From assembly GCA_028818775.1 (NCBI GenBank), contig JAPPNE010000061.1, forward strand, positions 1-62,821: a stretch of DNA of 62,821 bases, given 5' to 3'. Shown here one piece after another: positions 42,008-50,535 of the stretch. A program made the translations under genes and the position numbers. This stretch comes from Deltaproteobacteria bacterium (GTDB lineage: Bacteria > Desulfobacterota > Binatia > UBA9968 > JAJDTQ01). Under the pieces are notes generated by a model. The model did not search any database. It was given only the letters and a program-made list of their open reading frames with translations, and was not told the DNA's origin. Numbering within the stretch: position 1 is the stretch's first letter; every line of letters begins with the position of its first letter.

Positions 42008-43411
42008 TCAGCACTGCGGCAGGTTCACGGCGAGGCCGCCGAGGCTGGTCTCCTTGAAGCGCGTGCTCATTTCCTGGCCGGTTTCGCGCATGGCCGCGAT
42101 GCAGTTGTCGAGGGGCATGAAGTGGCTGCCGTCTCCTCGCAGCGCCAGCGAGGCGGCCGCCACCGCCTTGTTTGCGCCGATGCCGTTGCGCTCGATGCAG
42201 GGGATCTGGACCAGGCCCGCCACCGGGTCGCAGGTCATGCCGAGGTGGTGTTCGAGGGCGATCTCGGCCGCGTTTTCGACCTGCGCCGGCGTACCGCCAA
42301 GAACGGCGCACAGGCCCGCGGCGGCCATGGCGGCGGCGGAGCCGACCTCGGCCTGGCAGCCGGCGTCGGCGCCGGAGATCGACGCGTTGTGCTTGATGAG
42401 CCCGCCGATGGCGGACGCGGTGAGCAGGAAGTCGGGGATGCGGTCCTCGGCGGCGCCGATGCAGTGGTCCCGATAGTATCGAAGCACCGCCGGAACGACC
42501 CCGGCCGCGCCGTTGGTGGGCGCGGTCACCACCTTGCCTCCAGCCGCGTTCTCTTCGTTCACGGCCATGGCGTAGACGTTGAGCCAGTCCGTGACCACGT
42601 GCGGCTGCATCCGGTTGGAATCCCGTTCGCGGTGCAACTGTTCGAACAGCGCGCTCGCGCGCCGCTTCACTTTCAACCCACCCGACAGTTCCCCGCGCGC
42701 GGCCAGGCCGCGCTCCACGCATTCGTTCATCGCGTTCCAGATGGACCGGAGCCCGGCGTCCAACTCACCGTCGGACCGCTGGACGCGCTCGTTCGCGCGT
42801 GCCATCTCCGCGATGCTCTTGCCGCTCTCGCCGGCCATCCGCAGCATGGTTGCGGCAGTGTCGAAGGGGAACGGGTGGGACCGGTCCTCGTCCTCGCCGC
42901 CGGCCGCGGGCGCGCCTTGGGCGAGTTCTTCCTCGGTGACGATGAAGCCGCCGCCGATCGAATAGTACACTTGGGCGAGCCGGACCGCGCCGGCCGAATC
43001 CACCGCCTCGAAACGAAGCCCGTTGGGATGACCCGGCAGACGCACGCGCCGGTCGAAAACCAGATCGTCGTCCGGGTCGAACGCAAGAGAGAGGCCGTCC
43101 GATGGAGGCAGGAGGCGGTTTTGCCGCAAAGAGTCGAGGTCGGCCTCCGCCCGGTCGAGGTCCAGGTCCGCGGCCCGATGGCCCAGGAGCCCGAGCATGA
43201 CCGCCCGGTCCGTCGCGTGCCCCTTGCCGGTAAAGGCGAGAGAGCCGTGAAGCGAAGCGCGGACGCGCAGCCAGCGGCCCGGCGGCACCTGGCCCCGGCA
43301 GCGTTCCCGAACCAGCTCGACAAAGGCGCCGGCCGCCGCCATCGGCCCCATCGTGTGGGAGGACGACGGACCGACGCCCACCTTGAAGAGATCGAAGACG
43401 CTCAGAAACAT
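42008..43411 (-). CDS. sdaA: L-serine ammonia-lyase, iron-sulfur, single-chain
   Basis: A 467-residue enzyme (E. coli SdaA is 454) converting L-serine to pyruvate and ammonia. The beta domain begins [17 protein letters not shown]. The alpha domain has [12 protein letters not shown] and the 4Fe-4S Cys residues in Gly-Met-Thr-Cys-Asp-Pro and Ile-Pro-Cys-Ile-Glu-Arg. A third Cys sits before His-Asn-Ala. The ATG lacks a strong ribosome site. It runs opposite to the preceding catabolic genes and is the last minus-strand gene before the lower-GC module. Confidence 0.94.
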   Translation of the reverse strand: MFLSVFDLFKVGVGPSSSHTMGPMAAAGAFVELVRERCRGQVPPGRWLRVRASLHGSLAFTGKGHATDRAVMLGLLGHRAADLDLDRAEADLDSLRQNRLLPPSDGLSLAFDPDDDLVFDRRVRLPGHPNGLRFEAVDSAGAVRLAQVYYSIGGGFIVTEEELAQGAPAAGGEDEDRSHPFPFDTAATMLRMAGESGKSIAEMARANERVQRSDGELDAGLRSIWNAMNECVERGLAARGELSGGLKVKRRASALFEQLHRERDSNRMQPHVVTDWLNVYAMAVNEENAAGGKVVTAPTNGAAGVVPAVLRYYRDHCIGAAEDRIPDFLLTASAIGGLIKHNASISGADAGCQAEVGSAAAMAAAGLCAVLGGTPAQVENAAEIALEHHLGMTCDPVAGLVQIPCIERNGIGANKAVAAASLALRGDGSHFMPLDNCIAAMRETGQEMSTRFKETSLGGLAVNLPQC

Positions 43412-43465
43412 CGTGCACCAAGGGGAATCCGGCCAGCTTGAGTGCTATTGCTTCGCCTTGCAAGA

Positions 43466-44002
43466 TCAGTTCAACAGTCTGTTGTTGGCTGTCAGTATGG
43501 TCACTCCTTCTCCGGCGAAGTCCGCGTCGTCCGTCACAAGTTTCAGGAGGTTCCTCTTGCAGGTCTCGCGGATGACTTGATCATTGAAATCCGCCCGACC
43601 GTCTCCATACTCGGCAGTTACCGCGTCCAGGTCAAGTGTGGGGAAGCCACTTTCCACTGGTGAACATTGCCTCAATATGCGCCGTGTGTCGGCGGCGATA
43701 TGGAGAGCGATCGGTTTGAAGGCGTCACTGTTGCGGAAAGCCTTGAAGCTGAATCCGGTCCCCGATTCCTGGTAGTGAAATCTGGCCCAACGATTGATGA
43801 CCTCCGATAGGACGAGCACGTCGATATAGATACGGCACTTTGCCTCCAGGATGCGCCGAAATGCGCTGGAGTAGTAGTGTGTTCTGGGGCCACGACTGGG
43901 CCGTTGTGGTCCATGGATGTACAGCCAAACATTGGCGTCGAGGAACAATTCATCAGCAGACGAAAAACGGTAGTCCCTGACGTGTAAGACCTCACCCGCC
44001 AT
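43466..44002 (-). CDS. PIN-domain nuclease, third gene of the STAS/HATPase module
   Basis: A 178-residue PIN-like protein from the ATG at 44002; a longer reading from 44089 would overlap its upstream neighbour without support. The acidic residues line up with the PIN active site: Leu-Phe-Leu-Asp-Ala-Asn-Val-Trp near residue 20, Val-Leu-Ser-Glu-Val-Ile-Asn-Arg near residue 59, Asp-Phe-Asn-Asp-Gln-Val near residue 138, and Val-Thr-Asp-Asp-Ala-Asp-Phe near residue 158. It starts within the last 11 bases of the STAS-like gene. Unlike VapC it has no antitoxin of the usual kind. GC content is clearly lower than in flanking genes. Control by the two upstream proteins is inferred. Confidence 0.8.
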   Translation of the reverse strand: MAGEVLHVRDYRFSSADELFLDANVWLYIHGPQRPSRGPRTHYYSSAFRRILEAKCRIYIDVLVLSEVINRWARFHYQESGTGFSFKAFRNSDAFKPIALHIAADTRRILRQCSPVESGFPTLDLDAVTAEYGDGRADFNDQVIRETCKRNLLKLVTDDADFAGEGVTILTANNRLLN

Positions 44003-44360
44003 TGTCGTCCTCGCTGTCCAGGGTTTCACGAGCGGCTTGGTTAAATCTCTCAGGGTCTTTGAAGTACAGCTTCGCGGTGTCAACAACACGCTTCAAAAGG
44101 GCAAGATCCTCAGCCTCCATGTCTTCGACGCTAAGCAATTCACGAATCTGGTTCTCTTTGAACTCGCCATACAACTGGCCGATGGCCGTGTTGAGAAAGG
44201 CCGATGTCAGCGTCGAAACATTGAGGAACGAGAGTACGACACGGCGATTCTGCCTGAGCGTGGCGGCTAGCCGGTCATGGACCTTCTGTCCGTCGCCCGA
44301 GGCGACGCACAAGGGGCTGCCGACCACACCGAATACGGATATCGCAACACTTTTGTTCAT
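43992..44360 (-). CDS. STAS-like protein (DUF4325)
   Basis: A 122-residue protein. The centre reads Val-Val-Leu-Ser-Phe-Leu-Asn-Val-Ser-Thr-Leu-Thr-Ser-Ala-Phe-Leu-Asn-Thr-Ala with Ile-Gly-Gln-Leu-Tyr-Gly, the pattern of DUF4325, a family with the STAS fold of anti-anti-sigma factors. The C-terminal 50 residues are charged helices ending in acidic Asp-Ser-Glu-Asp-Asp-Asn. It lies between a HATPase protein (9-base gap) and a PIN nuclease (11-base overlap). A Ser/Thr at the end of strand 3 (Ser-Thr-Leu-Thr-Ser) could be the phosphorylation site used in partner switching; that is inference. Confidence 0.75.
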   Translation of the reverse strand: MNKSVAISVFGVVGSPLCVASGDGQKVHDRLAATLRQNRRVVLSFLNVSTLTSAFLNTAIGQLYGEFKENQIRELLSVEDMEAEDLALLKRVVDTAKLYFKDPERFNQAARETLDSEDDNGG

Positions 44361-44369
44361 CGGAGGACC

Positions 44370-45242
44370 TTAAAAAATGTCGTCTGTCTCAAGTTCGGAG
44401 GAAAGTCTGTAAGAATTCCGATCCGCGGTATCGATTTCCACACTCACAACGGTGCCGGGGAATGCGTTCCTCAGTCGCGCCTTGTTGTTGCGTCGGTTCT
44501 TCCGTCTCCAATAGCCGGCGTCAGACACGATCTGGAGGGAGCCGCCGTTCAAGTCTATGAACTCGCACAGCAATTTCAAACCCAATCCGCCAGGGACATC
44601 TCCTCGTTTGGTCGTGTTGTTTGCCTGGGTGGCCCATTCGATGGCTTCCTCTGGAGCCAAGTCAACTCCGGTATGGCGGTGTACGTTCCGCTGTATCCCT
44701 ACTCCTAAATCGGCCACACAGAAGTCGAGTTTAGATCGGGTTGGAAAAAATTGCCCGCAACTGAAGATGCCCAGTTTGGTCCGGGAATGCAGGACGGCGT
44801 TGCTGAAGATCTCGAAGATGCTTTCGCAGAACTTTTTTCGGAGGCCGGTGGACATCTCCGGTATTTCCGAGCGCTGGATGAATTCGTCCTCAATGTAACG
44901 AGCAAAGTAGCGATCATCGTCAGCGTCGAATCGCTTGTAGGAAATCGTCGTCCCCCAGTGATCAGGAACCTTGGTGCGGCCGTAGTGACTGAGGAAGCCG
45001 TTTTTCGACAGGATGCTTTCGACGGCTGGGCGGATATGGGTCAGGCGGACTGTGTTCAGATTGTCTTCCAGACCGTACAAGATTGCGCCAAGGGCGGCGC
45101 ACATGTCGGCGTCGAGCCAATCCGTCGCGCGCATGTCGATCTCGACATCGTCCAGGAAACAGTCCGCGGTCTGGGCATGAAGACCTGCGAGGACCAAGAA
45201 TCCATGGCGATCGTGGTGGATCGCGGACAGGGGGATTTTCAT
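44370..45242 (-). CDS. STAS-HATPase fusion (GHKL ATPase, anti-sigma kinase-like)
   Basis: A 290-residue protein read from the ATG at 45242 (a GTG at 45281 would overlap pgi). Residues 15-85 resemble a STAS domain (Asp-Trp-Leu-Asp-Ala-Asp-Met-Cys-Ala-Ala-Leu-Gly). Residues 110-270 are a GHKL ATPase: N-box Glu144-Ile-Phe-Ser-Asn148, G1 box Asp178-Leu-Gly-Val-Gly182, and G2 box Gly-Gly-Leu-Gly-Leu near residue 219. No His phosphorylation site is present, so it is like SpoIIAB/RsbW rather than a sensor kinase. It heads a three-gene unit with a STAS-like protein and a PIN nuclease. The base composition is about 50% GC, far below the flanking genes. Confidence 0.8.
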   Translation of the reverse strand: MKIPLSAIHHDRHGFLVLAGLHAQTADCFLDDVEIDMRATDWLDADMCAALGAILYGLEDNLNTVRLTHIRPAVESILSKNGFLSHYGRTKVPDHWGTTISYKRFDADDDRYFARYIEDEFIQRSEIPEMSTGLRKKFCESIFEIFSNAVLHSRTKLGIFSCGQFFPTRSKLDFCVADLGVGIQRNVHRHTGVDLAPEEAIEWATQANNTTKRGDVPGGLGLKLLCEFIDLNGGSLQIVSDAGYWRRKNRRNNKARLRNAFPGTVVSVEIDTADRNSYRLSSELETDDIF

Positions 45243-45277
45243 GCCGACATCCGGGCGGTCGTTACCTCGCGCCCCCC

Positions 45278-46906
45278 TCACCCCCGCAAACGCCGGTAGC
45301 GCCGTATCAACGCGTTTGTTGAGCTGTCGTGGGCCAGCTCCGGCGCCGCTTCGCTTTCCAGTTCAGGGACGATGCGTTGCGCCAGGGCCTTGCCCAGCTC
45401 CACGCCCCACTGGTCGAAGGAGTTGATGCCCCAGATGGAGCCCTGGACGAACACCTTGTGCTCGTAGAGGCCGATGATCTTGCCCAGGGTTTCCGGGGTC
45501 AACCGCTCCGCCAGGATGGTGTTGGTGGGGCGGTTGCCCTCGAAGGTCCGGTGCGGCACCTGGAAGGCTTCCATGCCCTCGGCGGCCGCCTCCTCCCCGG
45601 TCTTGCCGAAGGCCAGGGCCTCGGTCTGGGCGAACAGGTTCGCCATCAGCAAGTCGTGGTGGTTCCCCAGCGGGTTCAGGGTCCGGCAGAAGCCGATGAA
45701 GTCGCAGGGGATGAGCTTCGTGCCCTGGTGGATCAACTGGTAGTAGGCGTGCTGTCCGTTGGTGCCGGGCTGTCCCCAGATGATCGGGCCGGTCTGGTAG
45801 TCCACGGCCTCGCCGTCCAGGGTGACATGCTTGCCGTTGCTCTCCATGTCGAGTTGCTGGCAGTAGGCGCTCAGGCGCCAGAGGTACTGGTCGTAGGGCA
45901 GGATGGAGTGGGTCTCGGCGCCGAAGAAGTTGTTGTACCAGATGCCCAGGAGGCCCAGCAGCACCGGCAGGTTCTCCTCGAAGGGGGCGGTGCGGAAATG
46001 CCCGTCCATGGCGTGGAGGCCGCCGAGCATGGCTCGGAAGTTGTCCGGACCGACCGCGATCATCAGCGACAGGCCGATGGCGGAGTCGTAGGAATAGCGG
46101 CCCCCGACCCAGTCCCAGAAGCCGAACATGTTGTCGGTGTCGATGCCGAAGCGCCGCACCTCGTCGTGGTTGGTGGACACGGCCACGAAGTGGCGCGCCA
46201 CGGCGGCGTCGTCCTTGAGGGCGGCCAGGCACCATTCCCGCGCCGTGTGGGCGTTCTTCAGGGTCTCCAGGGTGGTGAAGGTCTTGGAGCTGACGATGAA
46301 CAGGGTCTCGGCCGGGTCCAGGCCATGGGTGGTCTCGACGAAGTCCGTGGCGTCCACGTTGGAGACGAAGCCCAGGTCGAGGGAGCGGTCGCTGTAGTGC
46401 CGCAGGGCCTCGTAGGCCATCACCGGGCCCAGGTCCGAGCCGCCGATGCCGATGTTGACCACGTTGCGGATGCGCTTCCCGGTGTGCCCTTTCCACTCGC
46501 CCGAGCGTACCCGGTCGGCGAAGGACGTCATCCGGTCCAGCACCGCGTGCACCTCGGGCACCACGTCCTCGCCGTCCACCAGGATCCGGCGGTCGCGCGG
46601 CGCCCGCAGCGCCACGTGCAGCACCGGCCGTCCCTCGGTGACGTTGATGCGCTCGCCGCCGAACATGGCGTCGATGCGCGCTCGGAGCCCGGTGGCCCCG
46701 GCCAGCTCCAGCAGGAGCCCCAGGGTCTCGTCTGTGACGCGGTTCTTGGAGTAGTCGAGATAGAGCCCCGCGCCCTCCACCGCGAAGCGCTCGCCGCGGG
46801 TCGCGTCCTCGGCGAACAGCGCGCGCAGGTGCATGTCCTTGATCTTGCGGTGGTGGGCGGCGAGGGCTTTCCACGCCGGCAGATCGGTCAGGCGATGAGT
46901 GGCGAT
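45278..46906 (-). CDS. pgi: Glucose-6-phosphate isomerase, apparent AUC start
   Basis: A 542-residue enzyme interconverting glucose- and fructose-6-phosphate. It has Asp-Tyr-Ser-Lys-Asn-Arg, [11 protein letters not shown], Val-Ser-Asn-Val-Asp, Ser-Ser-Lys-Thr-Phe-Thr-Thr, Gly-Gly-Arg-Tyr-Ser, the catalytic Glu in Gly-Gln-Pro-Gly-Thr-Asn-Gly-Gln and [12 protein letters not shown]. The first ATG (46834) would cut off the conserved N-terminal helix. The frame continues upstream through [10 protein letters not shown] to an ATC at 46904-46906 placed seven bases after AGGAGG and 16 bases after the preceding stop. No ATG, GTG or TTG lies there; a CTG is 22 bases from the ribosome site. Confidence 0.9.
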   Translation of the reverse strand: MATHRLTDLPAWKALAAHHRKIKDMHLRALFAEDATRGERFAVEGAGLYLDYSKNRVTDETLGLLLELAGATGLRARIDAMFGGERINVTEGRPVLHVALRAPRDRRILVDGEDVVPEVHAVLDRMTSFADRVRSGEWKGHTGKRIRNVVNIGIGGSDLGPVMAYEALRHYSDRSLDLGFVSNVDATDFVETTHGLDPAETLFIVSSKTFTTLETLKNAHTAREWCLAALKDDAAVARHFVAVSTNHDEVRRFGIDTDNMFGFWDWVGGRYSYDSAIGLSLMIAVGPDNFRAMLGGLHAMDGHFRTAPFEENLPVLLGLLGIWYNNFFGAETHSILPYDQYLWRLSAYCQQLDMESNGKHVTLDGEAVDYQTGPIIWGQPGTNGQHAYYQLIHQGTKLIPCDFIGFCRTLNPLGNHHDLLMANLFAQTEALAFGKTGEEAAAEGMEAFQVPHRTFEGNRPTNTILAERLTPETLGKIIGLYEHKVFVQGSIWGINSFDQWGVELGKALAQRIVPELESEAAPELAHDSSTNALIRRYRRLRG

Positions 46907-46922
46907 GGCGGCTCCTCCTGCG

Positions 46923-48383
46923 TTATTCGGCCCGGTTCAGCGTCACGGAGAGATCGCCCTTGGCCACCCGCACGTGCGCGAGGTCGGATTTCCTGGCGAG
47001 CTGCTCCACCAACGCCACCATCGGCGGGCGGGTGCTCACGTAGGCCTGGGGCGGCGCGGCCGCGCGCATGGCGGCGATCTCCTCTTCGCTCATGAGCCAG
47101 CGCAGCAGCAGCTCCTCGTCCGACACCCCGTCGCCACCCAGCCGGGCGCGCATCTCCGAGAGCGGCGTGTCCTCGGGTTCTTGTGCGGCGATCTCCCGCG
47201 CCCGCGGCCGGTCGAGGATCTTGTCCCTGACGTTCGGGTCCATGAGCCGGGCGCCTTCCTCGCCGGCGCGCCCGAGGGCGTAGCGGATCACCTGGTCGGT
47301 GACCTCTTTGTAGCGTTCCCCGACGATGACGTTGAGCGCCGCCTGGCTGCCCACGAACTGGGACAGCGGCGTCACCATGATGGGATAGCCGAACTCGGCG
47401 CGCACCTGGATGGATTCCTCCAGGGCTTGAGGGAACCGGTCGCCCAGGCGCACTTTGTCGAGTTGGTGCTGGAGGTTGGACAGCATGCCGCCGGGCACCT
47501 GGTGCTGGTACTGGGCATAGTCGTATTCCACCGGCTTGCCGATGGGGAAGCCCTCGCGCCTGGCGATGGTCATGAAGTGCTCGGAGACGGGCTCCAGCAC
47601 CGACTCGTCCACCAGCGGGTTGTAGCCCAGCGCCCGGGCGTTGCGGGCGACGTTGAAGACCGAGGGATTGGAGGAGCTGTCCGCCAGCGGCGGCACCGCG
47701 GTGTTGACGCTGCGGATCCCCAGGTCCATGGCCTCAATGCAGCACAGCGGCCCCAGGCCGGTGGTGCAGTGGGTGTGAAGCTCGATGGGGATGCCGTTGC
47801 AGTTCTCGTACATCACCGGCACCAGCGTGCGCATGCGCTCGGGCGTGAGCAGCCCTCCGGGGTCCTTGAGGCAGATGATCGGCACCTCCAGAGAGGCCGC
47901 CTCGCGGGTCTTCTGCGCGAAGTACTCGTCGGTGTGCTTGGGCGACACCGAGTAGATCATGTTGATGATGGGCTTGATGCCCACCTCCCGCGACACCTTC
48001 ACCTTGCGCGTCCAGCCCGCCAGGTCGTTCCACTCCTCGGAGATGCGCGCCTCGCGGATGCCGTTGGCGGCCATGCGTTCCATGAACAACCGGTACATGC
48101 ACAGCGGGTTAAACTCGAAGGTGTTGACCCGCCCGGCGATGACCCGGAGCGGCGTCTCGGTGATGCGCTGCGCCACCAGCCGCACCCGCTCCCACGGATC
48201 CTCCTTCAGTTCCCGCACGCACTTCTTGAGATGCGACCCGGAGATCAGCTCCATGGCCTCGAACCCCGCCCGGTCCATCTGCTCGGCCACCGAAAGCATC
48301 ATGCCCGTGGTCATGTTCTCCGCCCACAGGCTCTGGTGCCCGTCGCGCAGGGTGGTGTCGACAAAGGTGATGTCCTTGCTCAT
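46923..48383 (-). CDS. Biotin-dependent carboxyltransferase subunit (PycB/5S-like) lacking the biotinyl domain
   Basis: A 486-residue HMGL-like TIM barrel. It starts at ATG 48383 behind GGAGG (a GTG-type extension to 48395 adds four residues). It has [10 protein letters not shown], the active-site Lys in [10 protein letters not shown] near residue 180, and the metal His pair Glu-Leu-His-Thr-His near residue 206. The last 30 residues ([11 protein letters not shown] and Gly-Asp-Leu-Ser-Val-Thr-Leu) look like the first domain of AccB. No linker or biotin Lys follows. It should act with a separate carrier, possibly the AccB of this window. pgi follows directly. Confidence 0.88.
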   Translation of the reverse strand: MSKDITFVDTTLRDGHQSLWAENMTTGMMLSVAEQMDRAGFEAMELISGSHLKKCVRELKEDPWERVRLVAQRITETPLRVIAGRVNTFEFNPLCMYRLFMERMAANGIREARISEEWNDLAGWTRKVKVSREVGIKPIINMIYSVSPKHTDEYFAQKTREAASLEVPIICLKDPGGLLTPERMRTLVPVMYENCNGIPIELHTHCTTGLGPLCCIEAMDLGIRSVNTAVPPLADSSSNPSVFNVARNARALGYNPLVDESVLEPVSEHFMTIARREGFPIGKPVEYDYAQYQHQVPGGMLSNLQHQLDKVRLGDRFPQALEESIQVRAEFGYPIMVTPLSQFVGSQAALNVIVGERYKEVTDQVIRYALGRAGEEGARLMDPNVRDKILDRPRAREIAAQEPEDTPLSEMRARLGGDGVSDEELLLRWLMSEEEIAAMRAAAPPQAYVSTRPPMVALVEQLARKSDLAHVRVAKGDLSVTLNRAE

Positions 48384-48473
48384 GTGGTCCTCCAAACCTG
48401 CACCTGAACTTAGGGCGCGGGCGGGGAAATCTCAACCGTTGCGGCTACAACGCGAGGTGCCGTGTCGGCACGC

Positions 48474-48812
48474 CTATGATTTGGCCGGACGGGCCTCCTT
48501 GTCGAGAGCAGCGATGCCGGTCAACGTAATCGGAGGACGGTCGGGAAACTCTGCCACAAGGCTCAACTTGCCGCCCATCGCTTCAACGTAGCCGCTGAGT
48601 GTGGATATCAGAAGATCGCTGCGCTTCTCGATTCGCGATACGTTTTCCTGCTTGATGCCAAGCTCTTTCGCCACGTGGACCTGAGTCTTCTTTCGCGCCT
48701 TGCGCAGGTCTTGCAAAGACATCTCCTCGGCAATCAGTGCCCTTGCCCGTTCCAGTACCTTCTTTCGCCGGGCTTTGGGGAGTTTCCCGATTCTCTCCGT
48801 CAGGGTCGTCAT
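48474..48812 (-). CDS. higA: HigA-type XRE antitoxin
   Basis: A 112-residue DNA-binding protein. The helix-turn-helix is at Lys-Lys-Thr-Gln-Val-His-Val-Ala-Lys-Glu-Leu-Gly-Ile-Lys-Gln-Glu-Asn-Val-Ser-Arg near residues 41-60, preceded by a helical N terminus and followed by Leu-Ser-Gly-Tyr-Val-Glu-Ala-Met-Gly-Gly-Lys-Leu, typical of HigA. The ATG overlaps the toxin stop by four bases, in the toxin-first order of higBA. The neutralising part is probably N-terminal. It should bind the palindrome in front of higB and repress the operon. Confidence 0.88.
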   Translation of the reverse strand: MTTLTERIGKLPKARRKKVLERARALIAEEMSLQDLRKARKKTQVHVAKELGIKQENVSRIEKRSDLLISTLSGYVEAMGGKLSLVAEFPDRPPITLTGIAALDKEARPAKS

Positions 48813-49177
48813 CGCGACCTCCTTCCGCGTTTCAGCCGGTCCAAATGAGCATCGAACCTTTCGTCGGCTTTCTTGATCAGTGCCGTGTAAAAGCGTCTTG
48901 CCTTCACACCTGACTTGTCGCCGGCCACCAGGACGATGGCTTGCCGCCGGGGATCAAACGCAAAAGCGACTCTCCAAACCCCCTTGTCGGCCTGAAAGCG
49001 CAACTCCTTCATGTTCGCGTGTCGCGATCCCTTCAAGGTGTCTACCCGCGGCCGACCCAATGCCGGGCCCAACGCCTCGATGAGTTTCGCCTGTGCGAGC
49101 AGTTCATCCTGTACCAGAACCGGGAGGGCATCGAATTCCGGGTCGAAAGCTGGGTCGAATTCGACTTTCCACGCCAT
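48809..49177 (-). CDS. higB: HigB/RelE-type mRNA interferase toxin
   Basis: A 122-residue protein of the phage Gp49-like (HigB) family. It has Val-Asp-Thr-Leu-Lys-Gly-Ser-Arg-His-Ala-Asn-Met-Lys-Glu-Leu-Arg-Phe, the central Gly-Val-Trp-Arg-Val-Ala-Phe-Ala-Phe-Asp-Pro and Ala-Ile-Val-Leu-Val-Ala-Gly-Asp-Lys, which form the RelE-like beta-sheet and catalytic basic residues. It cleaves mRNA on the ribosome when freed. It is the first gene of the operon; the start codon lies only five bases from the -10 box, so the transcript appears leaderless. Base composition is lower in GC than the flanks. Confidence 0.88.
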   Translation of the reverse strand: MAWKVEFDPAFDPEFDALPVLVQDELLAQAKLIEALGPALGRPRVDTLKGSRHANMKELRFQADKGVWRVAFAFDPRRQAIVLVAGDKSGVKARRFYTALIKKADERFDAHLDRLKRGRRSR

Positions 49178-49181
49178 AGTC

Positions 49182-49221
49182 GATTATGACTCAAGACGCA
49201 TATGTCGTCAAGGTCATAATC
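49182..49221 (-). promoter_or_regulatory. higBA promoter inside an inverted repeat
   Basis: On the minus strand TTGACG (49206-49211) and CATAAT (49183-49188) are 17 bases apart, each matching five of six consensus bases. Perfect 9-base arms, GATTATGAC (49182-49190) and GTCATAATC (49213-49221), overlap the -10 and flank the -35. This is a likely autoregulatory site. The higB ATG begins five bases after the -10. Confidence 0.72.
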
Positions 49222-49251
49222 CGATCTAGCAGTTCGTATGTCCGCAACCGC

Positions 49252-50368
49252 TCAGTCGAGCCCGTAGAACCGGCGCGGATTGTCGCAGAGGATTTTCTCC
49301 ACCACCTCGGAAGAGACGTTCTCCTTGCGGCGCATGACCGCCACCATGCCGTTTTCCCGGGACTGGTCCTGGTGGCCGTAGTCGGAGCCAATGATGATGT
49401 GGTCTTCGCCGATGTGGGTAAGCAGGTAAGGCAGGTCTTCGTCGGCTTCCGCGGCCACGTAGAGCCGGTAGTCGCGGAACAAGCCGGGGCCCCAGTCGAG
49501 CGAGGCGTCCGCGTCGCCGCCGGCGTTGAGCTTCGCACCGCTCGCTCGCTGCAGATGGTGCAGGATGTAGGGGACCCACGAGGCGGAGGCCTCGATGAAG
49601 CCCGAAGCGGACGTCCGGGAAACGCTCCGGGATCTTGTGCGCCACGAGGTCGCGGAAGGCGAACAGCGGCAGAGAGCGCACGTGGGGCAGGTTGTGGCTG
49701 AAGTTCCGGTCGAACACCTTGGTGATGTCCGGAGCACCCGCGCCGGTGTGGATGCATATGGCCATGCCCAGCCGGTTGGCCGCTTCATAAACCGGAAAGA
49801 AATACGATTCCGCCAACGAGCGGTCGCCCTCCACGCCGCGGAAGAACACTCCCACCGCGCCGTGGTCCCGCGCCGTCTCGATCTCCCGCACCGACGCGTC
49901 CATGTCCCGCAACGGCGGCACCACCACCCATCGCAGCCGGTCCCCGGCGGTCTTCCAGGCCTGCCCCAGAAAGCGGTTGTACGCTTGGCAGACGGCCACC
50001 TCCAGGGCCACGTTCACGTCCAGGTAGCTCAGCAGCAGGGTAGGGTACACCACCTCCGTGTCCACGCCGCGCTTGTCCATGTCCCGCACCCGCGCCTCCG
50101 GGTCGGTGACGTACCGCACCGCCGCCGCGATGTCCGTTCGGGCATTCTCCCTGTCCGAGCCGCCCACCGCCACCAGCGCGCTGCCTTTGCCGAAACGCTT
50201 CGGCACGGCCATGCCGTCGATGAGCCAAACCTGGTTGTTCTCCCCGTAGACGCTGTCCACCGTGGTCGACGCCAGCACCGGCCGCCGCTGGTACAGTGCC
50301 GGGTCGAAAAGCTCCCACATCCCCGGATGCTCGATAATGTGCGTGTCCGCGTCCACGACACCTGGCAT
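49252..50368 (-). pseudogene. Amidohydrolase family 2, frameshifted by one extra base
   Basis: The ATG at 50368 has an AAGGAGG site. The chain begins Val-Asp-Ala-Asp-Thr-His-Ile-Ile-Glu (metal-binding His and Glu) and runs well through about 255 residues to Phe-Pro-Asp-Val-Arg-Phe-Gly. A run of three Cs at 49601-49603 has one base too many for the frame. The next frame continues Phe-Ile-Glu-Ala-Ser-Ala-Ser-Trp-Val-Pro and ends Asp-Asn-Pro-Arg-Arg-Phe-Tyr-Gly-Leu-Asp. The neighbouring gene at 50536 has Phe-Gly-Phe-Ile-Glu-Thr-Ala-Ala-Ser-Trp at the same spot. It may be a true mutation or a homopolymer error. The uncorrected frame ends at 49226. Confidence 0.82.
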
Positions 50369-50535
50369 GGTGGCCTCCTTCTGGTAGGTGTGTCCTGCAT
50401 GGCAGGATTCGGGTGACAGGTCAACGCGGAATGTTCGTTCTGGAGCAGGGTCTTGAAGGCAGGTTGACTGCCTCGCTTCAACCCGGATAATCTCGGACCG
50501 TATCCCACAGCTATCCACGGAAGGAGACCGATCCA

